Assembly: GCA_016471375.1 (NCBI GenBank)
Contig: WGLZ01000062.1
Coordinates: forward strand, 1-54,485
DNA length: 54,485 nucleotides
Source of the DNA: Cyanobacteria bacterium RI_101
Lineage (GTDB): Bacteria > Cyanobacteriota > Cyanobacteriia > Cyanobacteriales > Microcystaceae
Direction: 5' to 3'
Part shown: piece by piece, positions 37,616 to 44,964 of the stretch
Position numbering within the stretch: the first letter of the stretch is position 1
Layout of the letters: the number at the start of each line of letters is the position of its first letter
The notes under the pieces: generated by a model
Told to the model about the DNA's origin: nothing
Database searches by the model: none
The model's input: only the letters and a program-made list of their open reading frames with translations
Translations under genes and position numbers: made by a program

Positions 37616-38776
37616 TTAATTTTCCTCCGCCTTCTCCGGCGCTAAGCGACGCCGCTCTAGGATTTTGCGCAAAACCTCCGCCGCCCAAGCTAATTCCGTC
37701 TCTGTGGTGGAGCGCCCGAAGGTCAGCCGGATTCCGCCCAGGGCCTCGACAGGGAAATAGCCCATCGCTAAAAGGACAGGGCTGGGGGTTAAGGTTCCGC
37801 TACTACAGGCGGCGCCGGCGCTGGCGCCAATACCCGCCGCGTCCAAGTCTCGCACCAGGGTTTGACCCGTCAGGGGCGGAGGCAGGAGAAAACTCGTATG
37901 GTGGGGCAGTCGCTCAACTCGGTCTCCCGTGGGTTTGAGGTCGGGATAAGGCGCCAGCGCCGAGTAAAAAAAGGTTTGTAAGGCTCTGAGTCGTTCTCCC
38001 TCTTCGGGCAATTCCCGCCGGGCCAACTCCGCCGCCAGACCCAACCCGGCGATGGCCGGCAGGGCCGGGGTGCCGGAACGGAGTCGGCGCTCTTGACCGC
38101 CTCCCCAGAGTAAAGGACTCAACTCCACCCCCGGCCGAACGTAGAGAGCGCCGGCGCCCTGAAGTCCGTAGAATTTATGGCCGGAGAGGGAAAGGAGATC
38201 CACCGGTAAGCTTTGGACGTCGATAGGTAAGCGGCCCGCCACCTGCACCGCGTCGGTGTGAAAGAGAACGCCCCGGCGACGGGCCAGGGCGCCCAGTTCG
38301 GCGATGGGTTGGAGCGTCCCCACTTCGCTTTGCCCATAGATGATGGAGACTAAAACCGTGTCGGGCCGGAGCGCCGCTTCCAGATCGGAGGGCGCCGCCC
38401 GTCCTCGGGAATCCACCGGCAATCGGGTGACCTCCCAACCCCGCCGGGCTAAAAATTGAGCCGGTTCGCTGACGGCGGAATGCTCCACCGAGGAAATAAT
38501 TAAATGCCGGGGCGAGTCGTAGCGCCGAGTAACCCCAAAGAGCGCCAATTGGTTCGCTTCCGTGCCGCCGGAGGTAAAAATAATCGAGTCTGGATCCGCC
38601 GCGTTGAGGAGCGCCGCCGTCTGTAACCGAGCTTCCTCTAAAACTAACGCCGCCCGGCGCCCCCAGCCGTGCAAACTGGCGGGATTGCCCCAGCTTGCGG
38701 TTAAAAGGCTCTGGACTCGGTCGATCACCTCCGGGCGGGGGGGAGTCGTGGCGCTGTAGTCGAGATAAAGGGTCAT
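37616..38776 (-). CDS. Cysteine desulfurase, NifS/IscS family
   Basis: This PLP enzyme removes sulfur from cysteine for iron-sulfur clusters and tRNA thiolation. The 386-residue product has YLDYSATTPP at the start, FTSGGTEANQLAL near residue 67, SSVEHSAV, HTDAVQ, the PLP lysine in LSLSGHKFYG near residue 203 and the active-site cysteine in GAACSSGTLTPS near 325. The cysteine loop is the longer class I (NifS/IscS) type rather than the SufS type. No iscU or nifU gene is adjacent. It is the last gene of a minus-strand series that begins with DUF1815. Confidence 0.94.
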   Translation of the reverse strand: MTLYLDYSATTPPRPEVIDRVQSLLTASWGNPASLHGWGRRAALVLEEARLQTAALLNAADPDSIIFTSGGTEANQLALFGVTRRYDSPRHLIISSVEHSAVSEPAQFLARRGWEVTRLPVDSRGRAAPSDLEAALRPDTVLVSIIYGQSEVGTLQPIAELGALARRRGVLFHTDAVQVAGRLPIDVQSLPVDLLSLSGHKFYGLQGAGALYVRPGVELSPLLWGGGQERRLRSGTPALPAIAGLGLAAELARRELPEEGERLRALQTFFYSALAPYPDLKPTGDRVERLPHHTSFLLPPPLTGQTLVRDLDAAGIGASAGAACSSGTLTPSPVLLAMGYFPVEALGGIRLTFGRSTTETELAWAAEVLRKILERRRLAPEKAEEN

Positions 38777-38839
38777 GGGCGTTAAGGAAGAGGGGGCGGC
38801 CCCCGATGGATCTCTATTCTAAAAGCCGCGGCGCCGGGG

Positions 38840-39676
38840 CTAAAAATCCCCCTCCGCCACCTGCAAACAGACCAGCCCCAAACTGCGCCAGAGTTCCACC
38901 ACTTGATTGCGGTCGTCGAGGACAAACTCGATGTTGTACTTATTCCGAATCCGGCGCTCGAAGATTTCTCCTTTAATGACCGCGTCTTTGCGCGGATCCC
39001 CCGTGGCTCGCATCCAGAGGTGTTCATAGTGAATCTGGTGTTTAGCCAAAAACCGGAGGGTGGGTTCCCGGTATTTTTCTTCCCGACCGGAAACCAGGAG
39101 AACCCGGCGCCCGACCAGGAGGGCGGCCACGACCGGATTGAGGTCGTCCTCGTCGCAGTGGGAGGCGTCGTAGGGGTTGCGGCCCTTGAGCAAACAAAGG
39201 GTGCCGTCTAGGTCGCAAATAATAGCCGCGGGCAGTCCGGGTTGGGGCGCGTAAACCGCCGGCGCCGGCGCTAGAAATTCCCGGTGCATCTGGCGAATCA
39301 CCCGCTCCCCCACGGAGGCCAGGCGCTGGAGATCCCGTTGGATACAGGTTTCTAGGGGCACGTCGGTAAAATCCTGAATCAGCACCGTCGCCTGTCCTTG
39401 AACCAGCTCTCGAATGGTCTTTTCGTGTTTGGGGTGGAGGTTGGTGTCGTCCACAATGACGTGTTTCCCCTCCGCCAGCGCCATTAGGATCAGTTGGTTC
39501 CGCACTGCCACGACAAACTTTTCGTTGGCTTTGCTGTGGCGGCTGTTATCCAACATGGCCCGCAGGTCGTCTTTGTTAATGCGCTTATATTTGCCGGGGT
39601 GGTCGTCCAGCATTTTGCGGGCCCAGGTGCTTTTGCCAGAGCCGGGGAGACCTTTGCAGAGGGTGACGGTTAACAT
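38840..39676 (-). CDS. T4 Pnkp-like polynucleotide kinase / 3'-phosphatase
   Basis: From the ATG at 39676 the product is 278 residues, close to phage T4 polynucleotide kinase (301), with the same domain order. The N-terminal kinase has the P-loop GLPGSGKST at residues 9-17, directly after the start as in T4. The C-terminal half is a HAD-type phosphatase with CDLDGT (Asp155 and Asp157), a VSGRE motif and a late VLDDRNQ motif. It should phosphorylate 5'-OH ends and remove 3'-phosphates or cyclic phosphates, making broken RNA ready for ligation. An RNA ligase gene lies 115 bases upstream on the same strand. A longer frame to 39712 adds 12 unlikely residues. Confidence 0.93.
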   Translation of the reverse strand: MLTVTLCKGLPGSGKSTWARKMLDDHPGKYKRINKDDLRAMLDNSRHSKANEKFVVAVRNQLILMALAEGKHVIVDDTNLHPKHEKTIRELVQGQATVLIQDFTDVPLETCIQRDLQRLASVGERVIRQMHREFLAPAPAVYAPQPGLPAAIICDLDGTLCLLKGRNPYDASHCDEDDLNPVVAALLVGRRVLLVSGREEKYREPTLRFLAKHQIHYEHLWMRATGDPRKDAVIKGEIFERRIRNKYNIEFVLDDRNQVVELWRSLGLVCLQVAEGDF

Positions 39677-39700
39677 CGTTGCGCTAATGAAGATATTTGG

Positions 39701-39765
39701 AAAGTCCCCCAATTCTGGGGGGAACGGTCGTCAAAGTCCCCCAAAGTTGGGGGATTTAGGGGGCG
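39701..39765. repeat. Dispersed CCCCCAA/TTGGGGG double hairpin
   Basis: TCCCCCAATTCTGGGGGG and TCCCCCAAAGTTGGGGGA form two hairpins linked by GTCAAAG, with an ATTTAGGGGG tail. It is the same family as at 7024-7110 and 42400-42476. It lies in the gap between the RNA ligase and kinase genes and could affect readthrough between them, though neither hairpin has a T-run on the minus strand. Confidence 0.75.
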
Positions 39766-39791
39766 GATCGACGCTTAAAATTAAACATTCT

Positions 39792-40817
39792 CTAAATGTC
39801 CTCTGTTTTAAAGGGGCGACTGTAGGGCGGTTTAATCAATTTCCAAATCAGATCCCCCGGATCTTTGCCGTCCAGCAGACGGAAGAGGATATGGGGATAT
39901 TTTTGGGTGAAATAATAGGCGGCGCAGTCCTTGCGACTGGGGAAGGTCTTAAAACTGGCCTGGGCTTCCCCTAAAATTTCCTCATACTGGCGCTCTAGCT
40001 CCGCCTGGGTCTGTTTGACCCAGCCATAGAACTCGTCCGGCACTTTTTCCAGTAATTCTTCTAGGGGGCGCCGATTAGCCAGATGTTCCCAGATTAAAGT
40101 ACTGGAGGTCTGGGTTAAGAGGCGATGGAGGCGGACATACTCGGCGAACTTGACCTTGACCCGAAAACCGCTTTGGAAGCGAATGACGAAACCTTCTTGG
40201 TTGTCCCGCTCCAGGTCTCGCAGTTGGGCTAGATCCCGGACGCCGTCGTAGCGCCGGATCTGGGGAAAGGGCAAATCCTGGGGCAGAGGCAAATCCCGCC
40301 CGGTTTGGTTGTCCAAAACCGCCAGCAGGAGCAGATCGTCTTGGGCCCCGTAGTCCACCACAATGCGATTGGCGGGGTAAATAATCTCAAACAGATAGGT
40401 GACGCCCCGCTCCAGTCGGGAAAAACAAGCGGCGTAACGGCGCCGGAGCAGATCCGTGGCGTGTAAGGCCTGCTCGCTGGCGAAACTGCCCCGAGTGGCG
40501 ATGGCGGGTTGATCCCCCAGCCAGTAGAGAATCCCCAAACTGCCGTCGGCCTTTTCAAAGACCTCGAAGGGTTCTGTCGGAATCTCCTCGGGTTGATGCT
40601 CCTCCAGGTTGAAAAACTTGGGGAAGGGCCGGGCCGCCACCCGTCCTTGCCCATCCAGGATTAGCCCCCGCGTCAGACGGGTGACCTCGTTCCAGAGCTT
40701 TTGATATTGCACCACCGGCGCGTAGTTATAGATAAACAGGTCGGCGGCGGGGTGTTTTTGGACGGTCACCCACTTTTCGCCGATGGCTTGGTTTAAGAGA
40801 TTGAAATCTAAGGTCAT
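39792..40817 (-). CDS. T4 Rnl1-like RNA ligase
   Basis: The product from the ATG at 40815-40817 is 341 residues (T4 Rnl1 has 374). The nucleotidyltransferase domain has the lysine motif EKADGS with the AMP-accepting Lys89, corresponding to the KxDG of T4 Rnl1. Downstream are YLFEIIYPANRIVV, NQEGFVIRF and VKVKFAEY, matching the later ligase motifs, where the final KVK lysines bind ATP phosphates. A C-terminal helical domain follows. It should seal 5'-phosphate and 3'-OH RNA ends such as tRNA cut in the anticodon loop. Its ATG overlaps the stop of the upstream P-loop gene (ATGA), so the two are translationally coupled. Confidence 0.92.
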   Translation of the reverse strand: MTLDFNLLNQAIGEKWVTVQKHPAADLFIYNYAPVVQYQKLWNEVTRLTRGLILDGQGRVAARPFPKFFNLEEHQPEEIPTEPFEVFEKADGSLGILYWLGDQPAIATRGSFASEQALHATDLLRRRYAACFSRLERGVTYLFEIIYPANRIVVDYGAQDDLLLLAVLDNQTGRDLPLPQDLPFPQIRRYDGVRDLAQLRDLERDNQEGFVIRFQSGFRVKVKFAEYVRLHRLLTQTSSTLIWEHLANRRPLEELLEKVPDEFYGWVKQTQAELERQYEEILGEAQASFKTFPSRKDCAAYYFTQKYPHILFRLLDGKDPGDLIWKLIKPPYSRPFKTEDI

Positions 40818-41731
40818 GGGGAAGACTCCTGGACGTCCTGGGGCGGGGGGGCGGACTGCTGGCTTAATCCGTAGAGACCGAGTCCCGCGGCGCCGAGGGC
40901 GATTAACAAGGGCAGTAACAACCCCCTCTGGGAGCGGGCCGTTAGGGAATCCGGCGCTGGCTCCGGCGGAGGGTGTAGCCGTTCCTCCGGCGAGAGTCCC
41001 ATCTGTTCCATGAGCCAGTAGAGGGGAGCGCCGGCCCGATTCAGGCAGAGGCGGGGAATCCCGTCCTGTTCGAGGATCGGCGCTTCCGAGTAAAAGACCT
41101 GATGGGGAAAGCGGGAGTCGGTTAACTGTTGGCGCAGGGGCGAGAGCGCCCGTTGTAGTCTTTGCCAGACGAGGGGTTGGGGCGGCAGGAGGTCGCATTG
41201 GGTCAAGATTAACGCCACCGGCAGAGCGAGATTAGCCCTTTCGATCTCCTCCCCCAGATTGGCCAACGGCTCTAACAGTTTGCCTAAATAGTGGGGATTA
41301 TCGGCTTGCCGAACCAAAAGCGGCGCCTCTAAAAACAGACAACAGCCCTGGGTCTGACGGAGCAATTCCAGAAATTCCGGGCGCCGGGGATCGCAGATTT
41401 CCCCCGGCGCGTCCCACCAACGAATTTGGGCCACGGTCTCAACGCCCTGTTGGCGGCGCTGTTGCAGGAGGAGATCAAAACGGGTCGCCTTGAGGGTGGC
41501 GGGGGGATACTCCCCGGAGCGAGCCACGTAGAGCACAAGGTCGTCGATGTTTTGGCGGGCCTGGGGATCGGCGCACTCTAGCCACAACCAGCGCCGTTCT
41601 TGGCGATATTGGCGATATTCCAAATAAGAAGCGGTTAAAAAAACCGTCTTGCCCGCGCCCCGGCGGCCGACGTTGAGAATCGAGTAAACGGGAACGGCCG
41701 CGGAACGGCCGCGTTTAACGAACGGAGGCAA
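40814..41731 (-). CDS. P-loop NTPase with C-terminal membrane anchor
   Basis: I do not recognise a named family. The 305-residue protein has a Walker A motif VGRRGAGKT near residues 22-30, a DAPGE segment near residue 108 that could be the Walker B/G3 element, and TQCDLL near 178, reminiscent of the NKxD base-specificity motif of GTPases. A transmembrane helix near residues 273-290 (LLLPLLIALGAAGLGLYGL) is followed by a short polar tail. It is therefore probably a membrane-anchored GTPase-like protein facing the cytoplasm. The start is a TTG, and the gene overlaps DUF1815 by 17 bases and the RNA ligase gene by four. The tight coupling suggests a joint role. Confidence 0.8.
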   Translation of the reverse strand: MPPFVKRGRSAAVPVYSILNVGRRGAGKTVFLTASYLEYRQYRQERRWLWLECADPQARQNIDDLVLYVARSGEYPPATLKATRFDLLLQQRRQQGVETVAQIRWWDAPGEICDPRRPEFLELLRQTQGCCLFLEAPLLVRQADNPHYLGKLLEPLANLGEEIERANLALPVALILTQCDLLPPQPLVWQRLQRALSPLRQQLTDSRFPHQVFYSEAPILEQDGIPRLCLNRAGAPLYWLMEQMGLSPEERLHPPPEPAPDSLTARSQRGLLLPLLIALGAAGLGLYGLSQQSAPPPQDVQESSP

Positions 41732-42053
41732 GTTGAGGCAGGGGCGTTGGGGCGGGGTATTTAACCCGGTCGGCCAACTCTTCCAGTTGATGGATGGCTT
41801 CGGCGCCTTCCAGTTTCATCAATTCCCGGTCGTCCCGCATTTCCGTCCAGGTGATGCCGTAGTCGGAGACCAAAAAGCGGATTAAATGGTTGTCCCCTAG
41901 GCTAACCATGAAAGAGGCGCTGTTCATTTCCGTTCCACAGGTATAGCAAGACGCCAGACACCCCCGATTTTCGAGCACCGTGGCTAGGGCCTGGAGGTTC
42001 ATCACCAGATCCTGCACGAAGTCTCGATGTTGCTGGGCCAGTCGTGTAAACAC
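41715..42053 (-). CDS. DUF1815 family cyanobacterial protein
   Basis: The GTG at 42051-42053 lies a few bases after a strong AGGAGGG ribosome-binding site and gives a 112-residue protein starting MFTRLAQQHRDFV. A TTG five codons upstream lies ahead of that site and is unlikely. The sequence has the features of DUF1815: a helical N terminus, CYTCGTE with two cysteines, SFMVSLGDNHLIRFLVSDYGITWTEMRDD, and a helical tail. DUF1815 is restricted to cyanobacteria and its function is unknown. It is the first gene of the minus-strand cluster containing the P-loop protein, the RNA ligase and the kinase. Confidence 0.85.
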   Translation of the reverse strand: MFTRLAQQHRDFVQDLVMNLQALATVLENRGCLASCYTCGTEMNSASFMVSLGDNHLIRFLVSDYGITWTEMRDDRELMKLEGAEAIHQLEELADRVKYPAPTPLPQLASVR

Positions 42054-42399
42054 AATCCCTCCTGACAAAGAAATCCTTGTCTAAAATCTTAATACTTTTT
42101 TAAGCTTTTTTTGCGCCGGATTAGGGTATGGACTCAAGACCTCCGCCGAAGAGCGAGTCTTACAAATAGGGATGACGGAGAATTCCGGCGAGGGTTCTCT
42201 CCTTTTTTCGACTTTGCCGGAGAGCCGGTCAGCCCTAAAGCAAAGGCCCGGCGGGCAAAGGGATCGTCATCCTAACGCTAAGCTAGCGTAGTTTGCCCAA
42301 AATTCGGTCTCAATCGAGCTAATTCTCGGTTCCGCGGGCAGAAAACCGTTAGAGAAACCCTCAACTCTCCCTAGCTCTCCTCTGTAAGGCGACCGTGCA

Positions 42400-42537
42400 G
42401 AATCCCCCCTAACCCCCCTTGAAAAGGGGGGAACCGGCTTCAAAGTCCCCCTTGTAAAGGGGGATTTAGGGGGATCAAACTCCAAAACAGGTCTTTAGCC
42501 AAGATCTGTGTACACCTCGGCTTGGAAAGGGGGGAAA
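42400..42537. repeat. Composite of dispersed hairpin repeat and GTGTACAC half-element
   Basis: 42400-42476 holds CCCCCCTTGAAAAGGGGGG and TCCCCCTTGTAAAGGGGGA, near-identical in order to 7151-7200. At 42508-42515 is GTGTACAC followed by CTCGGCTTGGAAAGGGGGG, matching the right arm of the element at 7133-7160. The remainder of the long gap 42054-42600 shows no gene. Confidence 0.7.
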
Positions 42538-42600
42538 CGGCCTTAGGGAGACAGAACCCACATTCGGACAATGGGCGGGAAAAATTCTCCGCCGGCGCCC

Positions 42601-42631
42601 TTGACAAAGTTCCCGGTTCCTCTGCTAAGAT
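42601..42631 (+). promoter_or_regulatory. Promoter of tRNA-Gln
   Basis: A consensus -35 box TTGACA (42601-42606) and a TAAGAT -10 box (42626-42631) lie directly upstream of the tRNA, with a 19-base spacer. Transcription would begin within about ten bases of the mature 5' end. Confidence 0.65.
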
Positions 42632-42647
42632 AGCCAAGGTGCGTCGT

Positions 42648-42719
42648 TGGGGCGTAGCCAAGCGGTAAGGCAGCGGGTTTTGGTCCCGCCATTCCTAGGT
42701 TCGAATCCTAGCGCCCCAG
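42648..42719 (+). tRNA. trnQ-UUG: tRNA-Gln (anticodon TTG)
   Basis: A 72-base cloverleaf is complete. The acceptor stem TGGGGCG pairs with CGCCCCA, the D arm is GCC-AAGCGGTAA-GGC, and the anticodon stem GCGGG/CCCGC encloses the loop TTTTGGT with anticodon TTG. The T arm is CTAGG-TTCGAAT-CCTAG. The 3' CCA is not encoded. It is the only tRNA seen in the window and lies beside the RNA repair cluster on the opposite strand. Confidence 0.97.
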
Positions 42720-42721
42720 TT

Positions 42722-43018
42722 CTAAGTCTCGTTTTCCGTCGTTGTCTCTAGACCTTGGAGCAACTGCTGGAGCTTGCCCCGCTCAATGTAGGGCCAGCCC
42801 CCTTCCTCTTCGATGTCCCGTAGAAGTCTATACAGGTCGTGGCGGGTGTTAGGCAAGGACGGCTCAAACCATTCCAAGCGGATATGGCGATGCAGACGCT
42901 CTAGGGTTCTGAGGATAATCAGTAGACGTTGGCTATCGTCGCGATGGGCCGAAGCCAAGGCCTCCACCTCTACCGCCATCTTCTCTAAAACCGTTAGGTC
43001 GCAAACCTGGGGATCCAT
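42722..43018 (-). CDS. Small conserved hypothetical protein
   Basis: The 98-residue product is acidic and helical with no motif I recognise. Features include an N-terminal helix with an [24 protein letters not shown] segment and a [17 protein letters not shown] near the C terminus. The gene ends three bases after the tRNA-Gln gene on the opposite strand. Codon use is like that of its neighbours. It lies between the tRNA gene and psbO, transcribed away from psbO, so 43019-43198 is a divergent promoter region. Confidence 0.6.
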   Translation of the reverse strand: MDPQVCDLTVLEKMAVEVEALASAHRDDSQRLLIILRTLERLHRHIRLEWFEPSLPNTRHDLYRLLRDIEEEGGWPYIERGKLQQLLQGLETTTENET

Positions 43019-43198
43019 AATCCATCTCCTCGCAGTCTAAACGGCGCTCAAACCCACAGACACTATAAACCATCCCCGGAACCCCAGAAATTCTAGGGGG
43101 ACTGACGCCAGAAGGTTACGAAAGTTTGATAGAGTAGATCCCGACCAGAATCAAGACTTAACTGAATTATTTTTGAGATTGACTAAGGAAGGTTAACC

Positions 43199-44026
43199 AT
43201 GAGGTTTCGTTTGCCCGCCGTTGTCTTTCTGTCGCTCTGCCTTGGCTTTCTGACCCTTTTTGGGGGCGGAGCCGCTTGGGCCGTGGATAAAAGCCAACTC
43301 ACCTATGATGATATTTTAAATACCGGTTTAGCAAACTCTTGTCCTGAAATTTCTTCTTTCACTAGAGGGACTATCGCCGTCGAACCCGGCGCCGCTTACA
43401 CCGTCACGGACTTCTGCATGGAACCCCGGCAGTTTTTCGTTAAGGAAGAACCCCTCAACAAGCGCCAGGAAGCCGAATTTGTGGAAGGGAAACTTCTGAC
43501 TCGCTACACCACCAGTCTGGAGCAGATCCGCGGCCAAATTTCCGTTTCCCAGGACGGCGCCTTGACCTTCAAAGAGCAAGACGGCATTGATTTCCAACCG
43601 GTGACCGTGCAACTGCCCGGCGGCGAAGAGGTGCCCTTCTTCTTCACGATCAAGAGCTTCGTCGGTAAAACCGAGCCGGGCTTTACCTCCATCAACAGTT
43701 CCACGGACTTCGTCGGCGCCTATAAAGTGCCCTCCTACCGCGGCGCCGGTTTCCTCGATCCCAAAGCTCGGGGCGTCTATACCGGCTACGACAACGCCGT
43801 GGCGCTCCCCGCCGTGGCGGACGCGTTTAAGAAAACCAACGTTAAGCAAACCCCCATCGGCAAAGGCGAGCTTTCCCTACAAGTCACCCAGGTGGACGGG
43901 GAAACCGGCGAAATCGGCGGTATTTTCGAGAGCGTCCAACCCTCGGACACCGACCTCGGCGCTAAGGAGCCGGTGGACGTGAAAATCCGCGGCGTTTTCT
44001 ACGCCCGGGTGGAAACCGACGCCTAA
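43199..44026 (+). CDS. psbO: Photosystem II manganese-stabilising protein PsbO
   Basis: PsbO is the 33-kDa lumenal subunit that protects the Mn4CaO5 cluster of water oxidation. The 275-residue precursor has a signal peptide ending AWA near residue 29. The mature N terminus reads VDKSQLTYDDILNTGLANSCPE, diagnostic of PsbO, with the cysteine that pairs to that in TDFCMEP. The beta-barrel segments FTRGTIAVEPGAAYTV, FFFTIKSFVGKTEPGFTSINSSTDF and VPSYRGAGFLDPKARG are all present. AAGGAAGG precedes the ATG as a strong ribosome-binding site, and an intrinsic terminator follows the stop. Confidence 0.99.
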   Translation: MRFRLPAVVFLSLCLGFLTLFGGGAAWAVDKSQLTYDDILNTGLANSCPEISSFTRGTIAVEPGAAYTVTDFCMEPRQFFVKEEPLNKRQEAEFVEGKLLTRYTTSLEQIRGQISVSQDGALTFKEQDGIDFQPVTVQLPGGEEVPFFFTIKSFVGKTEPGFTSINSSTDFVGAYKVPSYRGAGFLDPKARGVYTGYDNAVALPAVADAFKKTNVKQTPIGKGELSLQVTQVDGETGEIGGIFESVQPSDTDLGAKEPVDVKIRGVFYARVETDA

Positions 44027-44042
44027 TCCGCTCTGTAAGCGC

Positions 44043-44077
44043 TATAACTGATATCTGAATAACTGATATCTGACATC
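44043..44077. repeat. GATATCAG short repeat, copy 3
   Basis: TAACTGATATCTGA occurs twice in succession, followed by a partial CATCT, read here on the opposite strand to the other copies. It sits between the psbO stop and its terminator. Confidence 0.6.
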
Positions 44078-44082
44078 TAACC

Positions 44083-44103
44083 GGGCCCCTAGGCCCTTTT
44101 TTT
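44083..44103 (+). terminator. Intrinsic terminator of psbO
   Basis: GGGCC (44083-44087) and GGCCC (44092-44096) form a stem with a CCTA loop and are followed by seven T residues. This is the clearest rho-independent terminator in the window. Confidence 0.85.
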
Positions 44104-44172
44104 GTCCCGGAATTATCCGTCCATCCCCTAGAATTGGAAAGACTAAAACGAGTTTATCCCCGGTTCCTTACG

Positions 44173-44961
44173 ATGAAACGCCGACAGATGCTTCGCCACG
44201 CTGGAGTTGGACTACTGGCCAGCGCCGCCGCCCAGGGACTCCGGTCGCCCGTTCACGCTAAGGCGACTGGCGCCGGTCTGAGCGTCGAGTGGTTGGGGCA
44301 CAGCGCCTTCTTATTCACCGGCAACGGCGCGCGGGTGCTGGCCAATCCTTTCCGGGCCATTGGTTGCACCGCGGGCTACCGCCTCCCGAAAGTTCAGGCG
44401 GACGTGGTGATTATCAGTTCCCAACTCTGGGACGAAGGCGCCGCCGAAAATCTGCCGGGGAATCCCAAGATTCTCTTTGAGCCGGGCGCCTACGATATCC
44501 GGGGACTCAACTTTCAAGGCGTCAGCGGCCCCCACGACCGGATGGGGGGGCGGCGCTTTGGGCAAAATTTAATTTGGCGCTGGAACCAGGGCGGTCTGCG
44601 GATTGTTCACCTGGGGGGAGCGGCGGCGCCGATTACGGAAGAGCAAAAAATTCTCCTGGGCAGTCCCGACCTGGCCCTGATTCCCGTGGGGGGCGGCCCC
44701 AAAAATTACGGCCCGGAGGAAGCGAAGCAAGCCCTAACGTTTCTCAATCCCCGGATGATGATCCCCACCCAATACGCCACCGCGGCGGCGGACAAAAGCC
44801 AATGCGAGTTAGCGCCGGTCAAGGATTTTCTCAATTTAGTTCAGGGCATGAACATTGGGTTTATTAAAGGCAACCAACTGAGCTTGACGGCGGCGAGCCT
44901 CTCCCCCAAAGGCACCCTGATTCGGGTTTTCAACGAGCGCTCTCTCTTAAAATCGGTCTAG
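44173..44961 (+). CDS. Exported MBL-fold (UlaG-like) metallohydrolase-like protein
   Basis: The ATG at 44173 gives 262 residues starting MKRRQMLRHAGVGLLASAAA, a twin-arginine-like export signal. The mature part has the beta-lactamase-fold layout of UlaG-type proteins: SVEWLGHSAFLF near residue 36, a VVIISSQLWDEG segment where active members have the HxHxDH zinc motif, GLRIVHLGGAA, and a late RMMIPTQYA. The key histidine motif is replaced, so it may be inactive or bind no zinc. An upstream TTG at 44134 would destroy the signal peptide. It runs directly into the amidotransferase gene three bases later. Confidence 0.82.
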   Translation: MKRRQMLRHAGVGLLASAAAQGLRSPVHAKATGAGLSVEWLGHSAFLFTGNGARVLANPFRAIGCTAGYRLPKVQADVVIISSQLWDEGAAENLPGNPKILFEPGAYDIRGLNFQGVSGPHDRMGGRRFGQNLIWRWNQGGLRIVHLGGAAAPITEEQKILLGSPDLALIPVGGGPKNYGPEEAKQALTFLNPRMMIPTQYATAAADKSQCELAPVKDFLNLVQGMNIGFIKGNQLSLTAASLSPKGTLIRVFNERSLLKSV

Positions 44962-44964
44962 CCT

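Noticed and set aside
40818-41198. Upstream extension of the RNA ligase frame by 127 codons
   Set aside because: The extension is proline/arginine-rich antisense-like sequence in the frame shadow of the P-loop gene; the ATG at 40817 fits the ligase family and the ATGA coupling.
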